This document shows, in pieces, positions 15,175-23,042 of a stretch of 31,705 nucleotides of DNA. The stretch covers positions 1 to 31,705 of the IMG/VR virus record IMGVR_UViG_3300048836_001187; one strand, written 5' to 3'. Every line of letters begins with the position of its first letter. The stretch's first letter is position 1. Below the pieces are notes generated by a model. It made no database searches. It was not told the DNA's origin and saw nothing but the letters and a program-made list of their open reading frames with translations. Made by a program: the position numbers and the translations under genes. Origin of the DNA: a virus.

Positions 15175-15519
15175 TTAAAGCGCCTCCTGTTCATATTCAT
15201 GTGCTACATCAATGGTATAAAGGTGGTAACTCGTCTCCTGTTCATATCCGCCATACCGCCGTTCCGTCACCAGAAAGCCTGCCGACAGAAGCATGCGCAC
15301 GAGCATATCCTTTTTCGGACCATAGTTGCCCTTCGAAAAGAGTGAAATCCGCGCCTCTTCGATGTTCATACCCGGCGTATTATCCGCAAACAGCTCAAAA
15401 TGCTCCGATATCGGCGTAATCACGACGTACTCTGCAGGCGCAGCCTTCGAGAAAACGCCGGTTTCTACAGGAAGTCCAGCGCTCTCAACGATCGTATTCA
15501 GTTCTTGCAGCATGCTCAT
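15175..15519 (-). CDS. Tail terminator-like / minor neck protein
   Basis: This 114-residue protein lies between the HK97 gp10-like gene and the major tail protein, where siphoviruses encode the tail terminator. I chose the start MSMLQELN because its ATG overlaps the upstream TGA (ATGA); a longer reading has no ribosome binding site and would run inside the previous gene. The sequence (KAAPAEYVVITPISEHFELFADN, then EEARISLFSKGNY) has the alternating strand pattern of tail-completion proteins. Function rests on position and general pattern. Confidence 0.7.
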   Translation of the reverse strand: MSMLQELNTIVESAGLPVETGVFSKAAPAEYVVITPISEHFELFADNTPGMNIEEARISLFSKGNYGPKKDMLVRMLLSAGFLVTERRYGGYEQETSYHLYTIDVAHEYEQEAL

Positions 15520-15944
15520 GGCAGATTCAGCTCCTCTTTCAATATGCGCTGCATCTCTTCGATGCACGGCTTCCGGCTCGAGGATTTGGTCTGCTTCAGA
15601 AACGGTTTCGGCGTTTGGCCATGCTTTCCGTATTCCAATAAATTGGCGAGTATTGCGTTACTAACATCGCCGCGGTTTTCGGAAAAGCCAACCTTCACGT
15701 CGAGGTTGTTCTCGCGGTTCAGCTTAGCGGGAGACACGCCGAGCGAAGCGGCGAGCTTGCCGGTCGACCGCGATTTATATTTTGTGCCTCGTCCGATCGC
15801 AGAGCGCAGGTTAGATTTCATCTTTTCCAGCACAACCTTGCCGCCTGCCTCCAGCGCTTTTGGGATCGCCGCGTCGAGCGCATTTCCCATACCTGCGATC
15901 GTGTCAAGCCATTGTGTGGGCATTTCGATTTTCACCTTACCCAT
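15516..15944 (-). CDS. HK97 gp10-like neck protein
   Basis: This 142-residue protein matches the HK97 gp10 family of head-tail joining proteins. It has a helical N-terminus (ALDAAIPKALEAGGKVVLEKMKSNL), a basic middle (RGTKYKSRSTGKLAASLG), and the usual YGKHGQTPKPFL segment before the C-terminal helix. It overlaps the head closure gene by 8 nt and the next gene by 4 nt, so it belongs to the tightly packed head-tail block. Proteins of this family fill the neck between capsid and tail. Confidence 0.85.
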   Translation of the reverse strand: MGKVKIEMPTQWLDTIAGMGNALDAAIPKALEAGGKVVLEKMKSNLRSAIGRGTKYKSRSTGKLAASLGVSPAKLNRENNLDVKVGFSENRGDVSNAILANLLEYGKHGQTPKPFLKQTKSSSRKPCIEEMQRILKEELNLP

Positions 15945-16269
15945 CCGCCATCACCCTTTTCCCCAAAATCTCCAGATACATCTTTCTGCCCTTCACATCC
16001 TCGACGGATGTGATTTCGAAACGATCATCCCCGCAAAGGATCACATGCGCTGTGGTTACAGTCAGGCCAGGGATGACGCGAAGCCTGAACAGATCTGTTG
16101 CCTCTGAAAAGGCGGCACGGTTGACCCATTTCTGAGAACCATGCCGCCCTTCCCGATAGACGTGGACGGAAGCGAGAATATTGTCCGTCTTTGTCGCGAA
16201 CCCTTCAGCGTCCTTGGTAACCACCACTTCCGCAATGGAAATAAACGTGCTCATTTTACCGAAGCTCAT
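15937..16269 (-). CDS. Head closure protein (SPP1 gp16-like)
   Basis: This 110-residue protein has the pattern of the phage head closure or stopper family: a beta-rich body with ASVHVYREGRHGSQKWVNRA, then FRLRVIPGL and CGDDRFEITSVEDVKGRKMYLEI. That last stretch is typical of this group. It seals the portal after DNA packaging and joins the tail. It starts one base after the stop of the connector gene. A start at the second Met (MSTF) is possible and would change only the first five residues. Confidence 0.82.
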   Translation of the reverse strand: MSFGKMSTFISIAEVVVTKDAEGFATKTDNILASVHVYREGRHGSQKWVNRAAFSEATDLFRLRVIPGLTVTTAHVILCGDDRFEITSVEDVKGRKMYLEILGKRVMADG

Positions 16270-16270
16270 G

Positions 16271-16582
16271 TTATATTTTCCAATCCCGATCTAAACGCAA
16301 AAGTGTGTTTACAACAGCCCACGTCTGCTGACCCGCCTGCACATTGTCCGCGAAGAATCCGCCCGTGCTACCATCCCGACTCTCGTAGAGATGGGAAGCG
16401 AGCATGATCACAGCCTGCTCGGTCGTCGGCGGCATAGCCGCTGCTTCGTAGGTTCCGGCAGTCAGATGCTGGTAGCTCTCCGCATATGCGACGGCGGCAT
16501 CGATCAGCCGCTGGAGTAGTTCATCATCGGCATCATGTTCGAGGATCAGGTTCGCCTTGACTTTATCCAGTAGCGTGATCAT
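16271..16582 (-). CDS. Head-tail connector (gp6-like)
   Basis: This 103-residue protein is the gp6-like adaptor that forms a ring below the portal. It starts MITLLDKVKANLILEHDADDELL and continues with LIDAAVAYAESY. Both are classic for the family: a short helix, an acidic DDxLL turn and a long helix. The central EQAVIMLASHLYESRDG is also conserved in type. It lies between head fibre and head closure genes with gaps of two and one bases. Confidence 0.88.
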   Translation of the reverse strand: MITLLDKVKANLILEHDADDELLQRLIDAAVAYAESYQHLTAGTYEAAAMPPTTEQAVIMLASHLYESRDGSTGGFFADNVQAGQQTWAVVNTLLRLDRDWKI

Positions 16583-16584
16583 CT

Positions 16585-16881
16585 TCAGGACGAACCCACT
16601 TCATCCGCGGCCATGATTCCGGCGTCCTTCAGCTTAAGGAGAAGGGCGTTGAAATCGCTCTTGAGATCGGCGATGGTCGTTGCGGCACTTTCCGCCTGAT
16701 TTGAAGACTGATAGACGCTGCCGGCCTGATCCGTCGATGCATATCCTGATTGCAAACCGGTGACGGTGGCGGTATCCAAAACCTCCAGAGTACCGCCAAT
16801 CACCAGCCGATCTCCGCCGTCGGTGAGATAGTTCTTGCAGTTGCGGGTCACGTCGCCAGCCGGGGTTTCAATGATTTCCAT
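16585..16881 (-). CDS. Head fibre-like protein
   Basis: This 98-residue protein resembles the small head fibre family (phi29 gp8.5-type, Phage_fiber_2). It has a short beta-rich N-terminus (GDRLVIGGTLEVLDTATVTG) and a C-terminal segment (ATTIADLKSDFNALLLKLKDAG) that is the best-conserved part of the family. Such proteins decorate the capsid surface and are often dispensable. It follows the major capsid gene with an 11-nt gap. Confidence 0.75.
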   Translation of the reverse strand: MEIIETPAGDVTRNCKNYLTDGGDRLVIGGTLEVLDTATVTGLQSGYASTDQAGSVYQSSNQAESAATTIADLKSDFNALLLKLKDAGIMAADEVGSS

Positions 16882-16892
16882 ATTTACCCCCG

Positions 16893-18092
16893 TTACGCCT
16901 TCTGCTGCAGGACCTTGATCGCTTCCGGCAGAATGAGCTTGCCGTCAAGCCGCTGAGAAGCGAGGAAGCCGATCTGACCGGTGGTGGCGTACAGCTCATT
17001 CAGGCGTTTGAACGTGCGACCCTGACGGTCGGCGATCCAGTAGTAGGAGAAGTCGCCGAACGCGATGGACTTGTTCCCCGCCGCGACAGATGGCATGAAC
17101 TCGCTGGTCACGATGCGGTGACCGAGGATGGTATCCGGCGCGTTTTCCGTGATGCCCGGACGCCAGAGGTACTGACCATCGCCGTCCTTTAGCTTTCTGA
17201 GCAGCTTCACGGTCGTGTCGTTGAGCACGAACACCGCGCTCTTGCGGTAGGGTGCGCGGAGCGAGTATACGAGGTCGATCAGCTCGTCACCCGTGATCGC
17301 CGAAGCACCCGCCGTGGTGACGCCGACTTCCGCGCCGCCGGTCGTGTGGAGAATACCGATGGGCTTACTCACACCGTTGCCGGTGAGGAACGCGTCCTCT
17401 TCTTTATCACCGATGCGTTTGCCGAACTGCTCGGACACATACCCTTCGATGTCGAAGACACTGTCGGAGAGCAATTCCTCGGAGACCTTGATCATGGTCG
17501 CGAGCTTGTACGCACCGAGAACGACCTGCGAAAAGGTATCGTCCGAGAGCGGGTAGGTGCCCTCTTCGTCGACCCAGTCGGCGGTGCCTTTTGACGCGAC
17601 TACAGGGATTTTCCGATCGCCAAAGCTGGTCTGGATCACATGGCAGAGCGGACGCAGCACATTCGCAGCTGTCAACTTCTGCACTAGTGTCTTTTCGAAC
17701 TCGTCCGGCACGAGATAGCCGCCCTCGCTGTCGGTGCCTTCGACCAGAGAGTTCAGGATCTCAGGTCTCGGATTCTTCGAGCGGATCGCGTTCCAGAACG
17801 CCTTTTTGTAAGCGTCGGACGCACGACCCGTTTTCTGGTCTGCGGCGGGTTGCGCCGGCTTGCTCGTCAGCGGATCGGCAGTGGGTTTGTTGAGTACCGC
17901 ATCCAGCGCAACCTGCCGCTCCAGCCGGTCGATCTCTTTGCCGAGGTTGACGACGTCGGATTCCATCTTTTCGTAGGTCGCTACGTCCTCGGCGGCGAGA
18001 AGGCCATCGGTGCCGCGCTTGGTGTCGAGAAATGCTTTTGCCGCGTCCCACGCTTTTGCACGCTTTTCGCGGAGTTCTTGAATCTGATTCAT
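16893..18092 (-). CDS. HK97-type major capsid protein
   Basis: This 399-residue protein is the capsid subunit. The first 105 residues or so are charged and helical (ELREKRAKAWDAAKAFLDTKR) and act as the built-in scaffolding delta domain that the protease removes. The mature part begins around residue 105-115 and includes the HK97 fold signatures SEGGYLVPDEFEKTLVQKL, VVLGAYKLATMIKVSEELL and GDKEEDAFLTGNG. AAGGAG lies before the ATG. It is 12 nt after exon 2 of the protease gene. Capsid maturation should depend on splicing of the intron in that gene. Confidence 0.95.
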   Translation of the reverse strand: MNQIQELREKRAKAWDAAKAFLDTKRGTDGLLAAEDVATYEKMESDVVNLGKEIDRLERQVALDAVLNKPTADPLTSKPAQPAADQKTGRASDAYKKAFWNAIRSKNPRPEILNSLVEGTDSEGGYLVPDEFEKTLVQKLTAANVLRPLCHVIQTSFGDRKIPVVASKGTADWVDEEGTYPLSDDTFSQVVLGAYKLATMIKVSEELLSDSVFDIEGYVSEQFGKRIGDKEEDAFLTGNGVSKPIGILHTTGGAEVGVTTAGASAITGDELIDLVYSLRAPYRKSAVFVLNDTTVKLLRKLKDGDGQYLWRPGITENAPDTILGHRIVTSEFMPSVAAGNKSIAFGDFSYYWIADRQGRTFKRLNELYATTGQIGFLASQRLDGKLILPEAIKVLQQKA

Positions 18093-18104
18093 GTGTTTTT
18101 CTCC

Positions 18105-18365
18105 TTATTTCTTCAAAAGATTGAGCCGCTGTAAAAGCGGCTCTGCGGGAAATTTCGGTTCGGTTTTCGGTAGCTTGCTCAAGAGCGAATTCGTCACCGC
18201 CCGGCGGCTGAACTGGTAGCTGTTGATTGCAATGCCATCCGGCACACTCGTTTCGCGCGTCAGGATACCGTCCGCGAATCCGAGCTCGATCGCTTTCTGC
18301 GCGTTCATCCACGTTTCTGCGTCCATGAGGTGCGCAAGCTTCGCGCGCGACATGCCCGTTTTCAA
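18105..18365 (-). CDS. ClpP-like prohead protease, exon 2
   Basis: These 86 codons (LKTGMSRAKLAHLMDAETWMNA and onward) complete the protease interrupted by the group II intron. Joined to exon 1 the reading frame is exact: TAT GAG then TTG AAA ACG, giving AYELKTGMSRAKL. It includes the segment HLMDAETWMNAQKAIELGFAD, which supplies the Asp/Glu-rich helix and the third member of the catalytic triad. Reading this part alone would give a truncated, inactive protein. The full spliced protein is 229 residues, a normal length for phage ClpP-like proteases. Confidence 0.88.
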   Translation of the reverse strand: MKTGMSRAKLAHLMDAETWMNAQKAIELGFADGILTRETSVPDGIAINSYQFSRRAVTNSLLSKLPKTEPKFPAEPLLQRLNLLKK

Positions 18366-18426
18366 GTAGAGTAGGGAAAAGCCGCCTTGCCGCCTTTCAG
18401 CGGCAGGTTTGCTTCACCCTCTCCCC

Positions 18427-18460
18427 AAACCGTACTTACCCCTCTCGGAGTATACGGCTC
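18427..18460 (-). other. Group II intron domain V
   Basis: This 34-nt catalytic hairpin starts GAGCCGTATACTCC and ends AAGTACGGTTT with pairing arms GAGCCGTA and TACGGTTT. The last codons and the stop of the intron-encoded protein lie inside it. Confidence 0.9.
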
Positions 18461-20283
18461 TCCATTGTTGTTTGGTCTTTACAACTCTGACGATGTATCT
18501 TTTTGTGACAATCTCGGCATACCACTAATGTTTTTCGCCGTTTGGCTATCATTGCACGTTCCCATGGCTCTTTACCTTTGAGGTCTTTCATCTTGTGGAC
18601 GTGATGAATTTCATAATGGTCACTTTCGATGTTGCCACATAATTCACAGACATTTGCATTTAACCGTTGTTCAAAGGTGTTTCGCGTGCTGCCGTTCATC
18701 AGAGCGGCGTTCGTGATAAAATCGCATGCGCTACGCACCTTTTTGGCTTCGGTGTAATCTGCAAAGTATAATCGCTTCTCCCCGTTTTTTGTTTGATAGG
18801 GAATGCCCCAGTTCCCTTTACCGTCCTGATGTTGACTGACAATTTGGGAAATAGTGCTTTTGTGCTTGCCGGCCATGGTTTTCAAACAACTGTATTCCAT
18901 AAGATAGGCAAAGAAATTCAACTTGCTGAAATTGCCCGCCAAAGAATAATAGTTGCATATTCCCCGCAATTCGGCGTTAAAGGTTGAAACGATTTCAAAG
19001 TCTGTTTGTCTGAACAAAGAAGGTCTTGCGATTGGGAATAGTGTTCCGTCCGCTTTTTGTTCCACCACACCCTTTGAAAACAGGAACTTATGGATTTTAT
19101 CTTCAAGGGGTATTGACAATTCGGTGTTGTTGTTAAGCGTTCGTTTTTTCTTATTTCCCGCCGCTCCGTGTTTGATTTTCCCGTCACGCCGAACACGAAC
19201 ATCATAACCGAGAAAACGCGCGCATTCATTGCTGTGCGTGATAAGCGTTTTTTCTTCGCTGAGTTCCATTTTTAGGGTAATACTAGTAAACTCAGAAAGT
19301 TTGCGCTTTATTTCTACGCAGTCCTCACGATTCCCATTTACGGCGATGAGAAAATCATCCGCATAACGGATATACTTCATTTTCTTATCCGTTTGAGATT
19401 TGCAAGGCGTTTCCAGCAGTTGTTTTCGCCACGCCTGTGATTGTGCAATCAGAGCCGCTCTTTCTTCGCCCTCTGCCATAGTAATTCGGGGTTTGATACG
19501 AGCGCGCCAGCGTTGCAATCGATTGTATTCGGTAGTGTGGTCTTGCGTTGCGGGTCTGTCAAAATCAGCTTTAAGTTTCATTACAAACTTATCCAGTTCG
19601 TGCAGGTAGATGTTGGCAAGCAAAGGCGAGATTATCCCACCCTGCGGCGTACCGCTGTACGTCTTGTGATATTGCCAATCCTCCACATACCCCGCTTTCA
19701 GAAATTTGTAAATCAGTTTTATCAGCCGAGCGTCCTTGACTTTGTTGTTTAGCAAACCCACGAGAACGGCGTGATCGATATTATCAAAGCAACCTTTAAT
19801 GTCGCCCTCAACAAACCATCTTGCGCCGTTAAACTCTTTTTTGAGCGATGTCAAAGCTGTGTGACAGCTTTTGTTGGGTCGAAAACCGTGAGAACAGTCC
19901 AGAAAGACTGGTTCATATACGGCGTCAAGTACCATTCGCAGAACCTCTTGCACAAGTTTGTCCGTAAATGTGGGTATTCCGAGCGGACGTTTCTTGCTTG
20001 GGTTGTTCTTTTTCTCAATGTAGGTTCGCCTTACAGGCGTTGGCTGAAAAGTTTCTTCCGTAAGCGACTTTATGATGTTCTCAATCTTCGCTTTGCTAAA
20101 ACCGTCAGCCGTGTCATCATTTACACCTTTTGTTGCAGCTCCGTTATTGGCGTACAAGTTTTTATACGCTTCATAGTAGAGGTCAGGACGCAACAGATAG
20201 CGGAACAGTTTGGTGAACACTTCTTCTTTGTTCTTGCCAGAGTTATTTCGGATTCTTTCTAAAATATCCGTTGTTGGTTGCAT
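18436..20283 (-). CDS. ltrA: Group II intron reverse transcriptase/maturase/HNH endonuclease
   Basis: This 615-residue intron-encoded protein helps the intron splice and retrohome. The reverse transcriptase domain (about 30-370) has SHGFRPNKSCHTAL (131-144), GDIKGCFDNIDH (160-171), the TPQGGIISPLLANIYLHELD block and the active-site YADD (307-310). A maturase X domain follows (about 385-475), then a DNA-binding region and an HNH endonuclease (CELCG 546-550, EIHH 558-561, CRDCHKKIH 589-597). All key residues are present. The ATG is preceded by AGGGAGGAAA. The C-terminal codons run into domain V, ending MESRILREG. The family is ML-type as in Ll.LtrB and Tn5397. The gene symbol denotes the LtrA-like family rather than a named locus. 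Confidence 0.95.
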   Translation of the reverse strand: MQPTTDILERIRNNSGKNKEEVFTKLFRYLLRPDLYYEAYKNLYANNGAATKGVNDDTADGFSKAKIENIIKSLTEETFQPTPVRRTYIEKKNNPSKKRPLGIPTFTDKLVQEVLRMVLDAVYEPVFLDCSHGFRPNKSCHTALTSLKKEFNGARWFVEGDIKGCFDNIDHAVLVGLLNNKVKDARLIKLIYKFLKAGYVEDWQYHKTYSGTPQGGIISPLLANIYLHELDKFVMKLKADFDRPATQDHTTEYNRLQRWRARIKPRITMAEGEERAALIAQSQAWRKQLLETPCKSQTDKKMKYIRYADDFLIAVNGNREDCVEIKRKLSEFTSITLKMELSEEKTLITHSNECARFLGYDVRVRRDGKIKHGAAGNKKKRTLNNNTELSIPLEDKIHKFLFSKGVVEQKADGTLFPIARPSLFRQTDFEIVSTFNAELRGICNYYSLAGNFSKLNFFAYLMEYSCLKTMAGKHKSTISQIVSQHQDGKGNWGIPYQTKNGEKRLYFADYTEAKKVRSACDFITNAALMNGSTRNTFEQRLNANVCELCGNIESDHYEIHHVHKMKDLKGKEPWERAMIAKRRKTLVVCRDCHKKIHRQSCKDQTTMESRILREG

Positions 20284-20542
20284 TTGAGGGTTTCCTCCCT
20301 AATCAACATTTATTTTAGTACACAACAACTGCGTTCCTTTGCCATTATGACGGCGTTACCGTCCTTGACTACTACGAACGCTCCGTACCCTTGCGGAATT
20401 TTCAGACACTCAATGTCATAGCCTTGCGGCGTTTCCGTTTAGGGTATCCCCAGTTAGCTTTGTTAATAGGTGTGCAGATTGTCGGATATGCTTTTGTTCC
20501 GTTAGCACCGGTTCTCCGGTACATTTCACAAGTTGCGATAAT

Positions 20543-20569
20543 TTATTGCGCTATGAGCTTACGCAATAA
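20543..20569 (-). other. Intron EBS1 hairpin
   Basis: An 8-bp stem (TTATTGCG with CGCAATAA) closes an 11-nt loop whose minus-strand sequence includes CTCATA, the exact complement of the last six bases of exon 1 (20840-20835). This fixes the 5' splice site and predicts the target. Confidence 0.85.
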
Positions 20570-20834
20570 GACTTGTGATAAAGGTTTCAGGCACTTTCCT
20601 TTACTCCACAGCAGGGAGAATTGGGAACTCACATTCAACAAATCCAGTTTTATCCTCATATCTGCTTATCCTCGCGGTTCAGTCGTGTTCGATTGCCTTT
20701 GAACAACTTACCGCTTTCCTGCCGTGCTCTGTTCCCGTGCCAGCTTTCGCCTTTCGGTTAGGCAGGTGGATTACCGCATTATCGTGCGGTGTGATACCTT
20801 AGTTCACTTTTAACAAGACCCTATCTGGGCGCAC

Positions 20835-21263
20835 CTCATATGCCGTAATGATGCTTTCTTTCACCTCATCCAGCATGGCGATTGCCTTCTGCATTTCCTC
20901 CGTGTCGCCGATCGCAACTGTTAATGGATTATGGATCATGAGCAAGCTCGTCGGTGCCATGAGTACCTCTGTGCCAGCCATGGCAATGACCGATGCCGCG
21001 CTTGCCGCAATGCCGTCGATCTTGACGGTGACGTTACCTTTATACTCGATTAGCATGGTGTAGATTTGGCTCGCGGCGACGCAATCGCCGCCCGGGCTAT
21101 TGACGTAGATCACGATGTCACCCTGACCTGCGTTCAGCTGTTCTCTGAAAAGTTTCGGAGTAACATCGTCATCAAACCAGCTCTCCTCAGCAATTACGCC
21201 GTCGATGGTTAAGGTGCGAGTGTTATCTTCGTTTCGCACCCAGTTCCAGAATTGTCGTTTCAA
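20835..21263 (-). CDS. ClpP-like prohead protease, exon 1
   Basis: These 143 codons are the first part of the head maturation protease, a ClpP-like serine protease. Start is TTG with AGGAGG seven bases upstream, overlapping the portal stop (TTGA). The substrate-binding loop VNSPGGD, the catalytic Ser in DGIAASAASVIAMAG and the His in LLMIHNPLT are all in this exon. The gene is then broken at GAG by the intron. Unspliced mRNA would add about eleven foreign residues and stop near 20799, giving a protein without the acidic third catalytic residue. The position between portal and capsid is standard for HK97-type phages. Confidence 0.9.
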
Positions 21264-22585
21264 GAAGAATCCTCCTGTCTGTTTGTTTTCTGCCTCTCGT
21301 TCTTGCGCGGCATTTTTGTGCTCGACCCGTTGTTCGCCGGATTCGCTTCCGAAGCGACTATTTTTTGCTGTGGGGAACCGAGGAGCATCATCGCTCCGTT
21401 AATGAGGTAAAGGTCCCCGCCGAGCTCTGGCGCGATGCGATCGAGGTTTTCCAGCTCGCGGATGTCGTTCGTGCTCATCCAGCCGTTCTGACGCGCAGTG
21501 GCATACCCGCTCATGCGAGAGGCGTAATCTCCGCGAAGAAGACCGTCGACATTGAACCGGATGAAGTACGTTGGTTTTTCGCTCTCGCTGAATAACGCCC
21601 GGCACATGCTCTGTTCCCAGCGCACGACCCAGGGATCGAGAGTGTACTTCACATATTCAAGTGACTGCTGCTCGATATTGCTGAACGACGATTTCTCCAA
21701 GTCCGCCAGCATGTGCGGCGGCACGCGAAAGATGCGCGCAATTTCATTGATCTGAAATTTCCGCGTCTCCAGAAACTGCGCCTGCTCCGGCGCGATACCG
21801 ATCGCGGTATACTTCATTCCCTCTTCGAGAACTGCTATCTTATGCGCGTTAGAGCTCCCCTGATACGCCGCATTCCAGCTTTCCTTAACCCGTATCGGGT
21901 CCTTGATCGTACCGGGATGCTCTAATACCCCCGCGGGAGCCGCGCCGTTGGCAAAGAACTTCGCGCCGTACTCTTCGGTGGCAATCGCCAATCCGATGGC
22001 GTTCTTCGCCATGGCGATTGGGCTGTAGCCGATCAGGCCGTCGAAGCCGAGTCCAGGGATGTGCAGCACGTCTGTTGACGCTAGGTAGACGCGGCTATCC
22101 GAACCGAGCGTGTTGGGATCCTCCGACCCGCGCTGATACAAATAAAAAAGCCGGCCGTTCTGATCACGGTCGACTGTCATTTTGTTCGGCATGAGCGGGT
22201 AGAGTGCGACCACTTCGCCTCTGGCATTTCGGATGATCTGCGCGTAGGCATTGCCCCACAGAAGCAGGTGGCTCATGAGTGTTTCCCGAAACGCAAAGCT
22301 CGTCATTTCGGGGTTTGGTTCATCGTGCAGCAGCCGGTAGAGCGGGTGCTTAAACGCTTTTTCTTTGCCGCCGCTGTCATTGTATTTGTAAACGTTCAGT
22401 GGTAGCCCCGCGACGGTTTCGGACAGGATTCTCACGCAGGAGTACACCGCCGTCATCTGCATGGCGGTCGTTTCATTCACCGGCTTCCCGCTCGAAGTTC
22501 CACCAAAGAAAAAGCTGTAGCGGCTGCCTGCTGTAATGTTGGCGGGCTTATCCCGCGCTTTGAAAATACCGGAAAATATGTTCAT
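21260..22585 (-). CDS. Portal protein (HK97 type)
   Basis: This 441-residue protein forms the dodecameric channel for DNA. It has the typical HK97/SPP1 pattern: AMQMTAVYSCVRILSETVAGLPLNVYKY near the start, LLLWGNAYAQIIRNARGEVVALYPL, and RIFRVPPHMLADLEKSSFSNIEQQSLEYV in the middle. I chose MNIFSGIF as start (AGGGAG upstream); readings from further upstream run into the intergenic operators. The last residues are charged and low in complexity. It overlaps the protease start. The Xre cassette lies immediately upstream, so the portal is separated from terL. Confidence 0.93.
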   Translation of the reverse strand: MNIFSGIFKARDKPANITAGSRYSFFFGGTSSGKPVNETTAMQMTAVYSCVRILSETVAGLPLNVYKYNDSGGKEKAFKHPLYRLLHDEPNPEMTSFAFRETLMSHLLLWGNAYAQIIRNARGEVVALYPLMPNKMTVDRDQNGRLFYLYQRGSEDPNTLGSDSRVYLASTDVLHIPGLGFDGLIGYSPIAMAKNAIGLAIATEEYGAKFFANGAAPAGVLEHPGTIKDPIRVKESWNAAYQGSSNAHKIAVLEEGMKYTAIGIAPEQAQFLETRKFQINEIARIFRVPPHMLADLEKSSFSNIEQQSLEYVKYTLDPWVVRWEQSMCRALFSESEKPTYFIRFNVDGLLRGDYASRMSGYATARQNGWMSTNDIRELENLDRIAPELGGDLYLINGAMMLLGSPQQKIVASEANPANNGSSTKMPRKNERQKTNRQEDSS

Positions 22586-22631
22586 CAGCACTTGCTCCCT
22601 TAAAAAAGCAGCCATTTGGCTGTTCTGTCTC

Positions 22632-22660
22632 TTGACATTACATCCAGTTGGATGTAATCT
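22632..22660 (+). promoter_or_regulatory. Promoter of the Xre regulator
   Basis: TTGACA (22632-22637), a 17-bp spacer and TAATCT (22655-22660) form a strong promoter reading into the Xre gene. The first operator fills the spacer exactly, so a bound repressor would block polymerase. Confidence 0.85.
22638..22657. promoter_or_regulatory. Operator 1 for the Xre regulator
   Basis: A perfect 20-bp palindrome TTACATCCA-GT-TGGATGTAA (centre bases not paired) lies between -35 and -10 boxes. It is one of two near-identical sites whose centres are 25 bp apart. Confidence 0.85.
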
Positions 22661-22662
22661 TT

Positions 22663-22682
22663 TTACATCCAACTGGATGTAA
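22663..22682. promoter_or_regulatory. Operator 2 for the Xre regulator
   Basis: The second palindrome TTACATCCA-AC-TGGATGTAA differs from operator 1 only in its two central bases. It lies over the transcription start, just before the GGGGGTG ribosome binding site of the Xre gene. Confidence 0.85.
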
Positions 22683-22703
22683 TTTAATTTGGGGGTGTTC
22701 TAT

Positions 22704-23036
22704 ATGGAAAATTTCAGTCTCGACGGTTTTCAAGTTGCTCATCTGAAGAACGATGGAGTTTTGCGTGAGCGCCGAGTCATTCTCGGTTTGACGCAGATGC
22801 AGGTAGCAGAGAAAGCAAAGATCCCGCTGCAAAGTTATCAGCGTTTTGAAAGCGGGGATCGCGATATTCAAACAGCCTCGTTCCAGGTAGCTTGCCGCGT
22901 CATTGAGGCGCTGGATATGAACATCTCCGATTTTTTCCACGGTGAATATGTCTTCGGTGAGAGACTACTCGATTCCAAGGAAGGTCTGCGTTATGAGAAG
23001 ACCGGTAAATTAATCACCGAGGATGTTGTTGAGTAA
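22704..23036 (+). CDS. Xre-family transcription regulator
   Basis: This 110-residue protein has an HTH of the Cro/CI type at about residues 15-70 (LRERRVILGLTQMQVAEKAKIPLQSYQRFESG). The C-terminal 40 residues are short and charged, with no peptidase or metal site, so it is not a LexA-like repressor. It is on the strand opposite to the late genes, in the gap between terL and portal, and ends six bases from the terL stop. ATG is preceded by GGGGGTG. Its promoter contains twin palindromic operators, which strongly suggests autorepression. It is probably a self-contained cassette (moron) expressed in the lysogen; it may also affect readthrough into the portal gene. Confidence 0.9.
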   Translation: MENFSLDGFQVAHLKNDGVLRERRVILGLTQMQVAEKAKIPLQSYQRFESGDRDIQTASFQVACRVIEALDMNISDFFHGEYVFGERLLDSKEGLRYEKTGKLITEDVVE

Positions 23037-23042
23037 CCACAG

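Larger units (their letters stand above)
18366..20834 (-). mobile_element. Complete group II intron (ML/IIA type)
   Basis: The intron begins GTGCGCCCAGATAGGG at 20834, a canonical bacterial group II start, and ends CTCTAC at 18366. Domain V is an intact 34-nt hairpin (18427-18460). EBS1 lies in a hairpin loop at 20552-20557 and pairs over six bases with IBS1 (TATGAG) at the end of exon 1. The 551 nt before the ORF (20834-20284) hold domains I-III and no other gene. It encodes a full reverse transcriptase-maturase with an HNH domain. The 5' end, ORF leader (GATTAGGGAGGAAA) and protein closely resemble the Tn5397-type introns of clostridia. It appears splicing-competent and mobile. Confidence 0.93.

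Noticed and set aside
20284-20834. Short plus-strand ORFs in the intron 5' region.
   Set aside because: They lie in structured intron domains I-III, have no ribosome binding sites and resemble no family.
22602-22622. A short hairpin with a T6 run just upstream of the portal start, as a terminator.
   Set aside because: The stem is only 5 bp (CAGCC and GGCTG), too weak to call, and it would block the portal gene.
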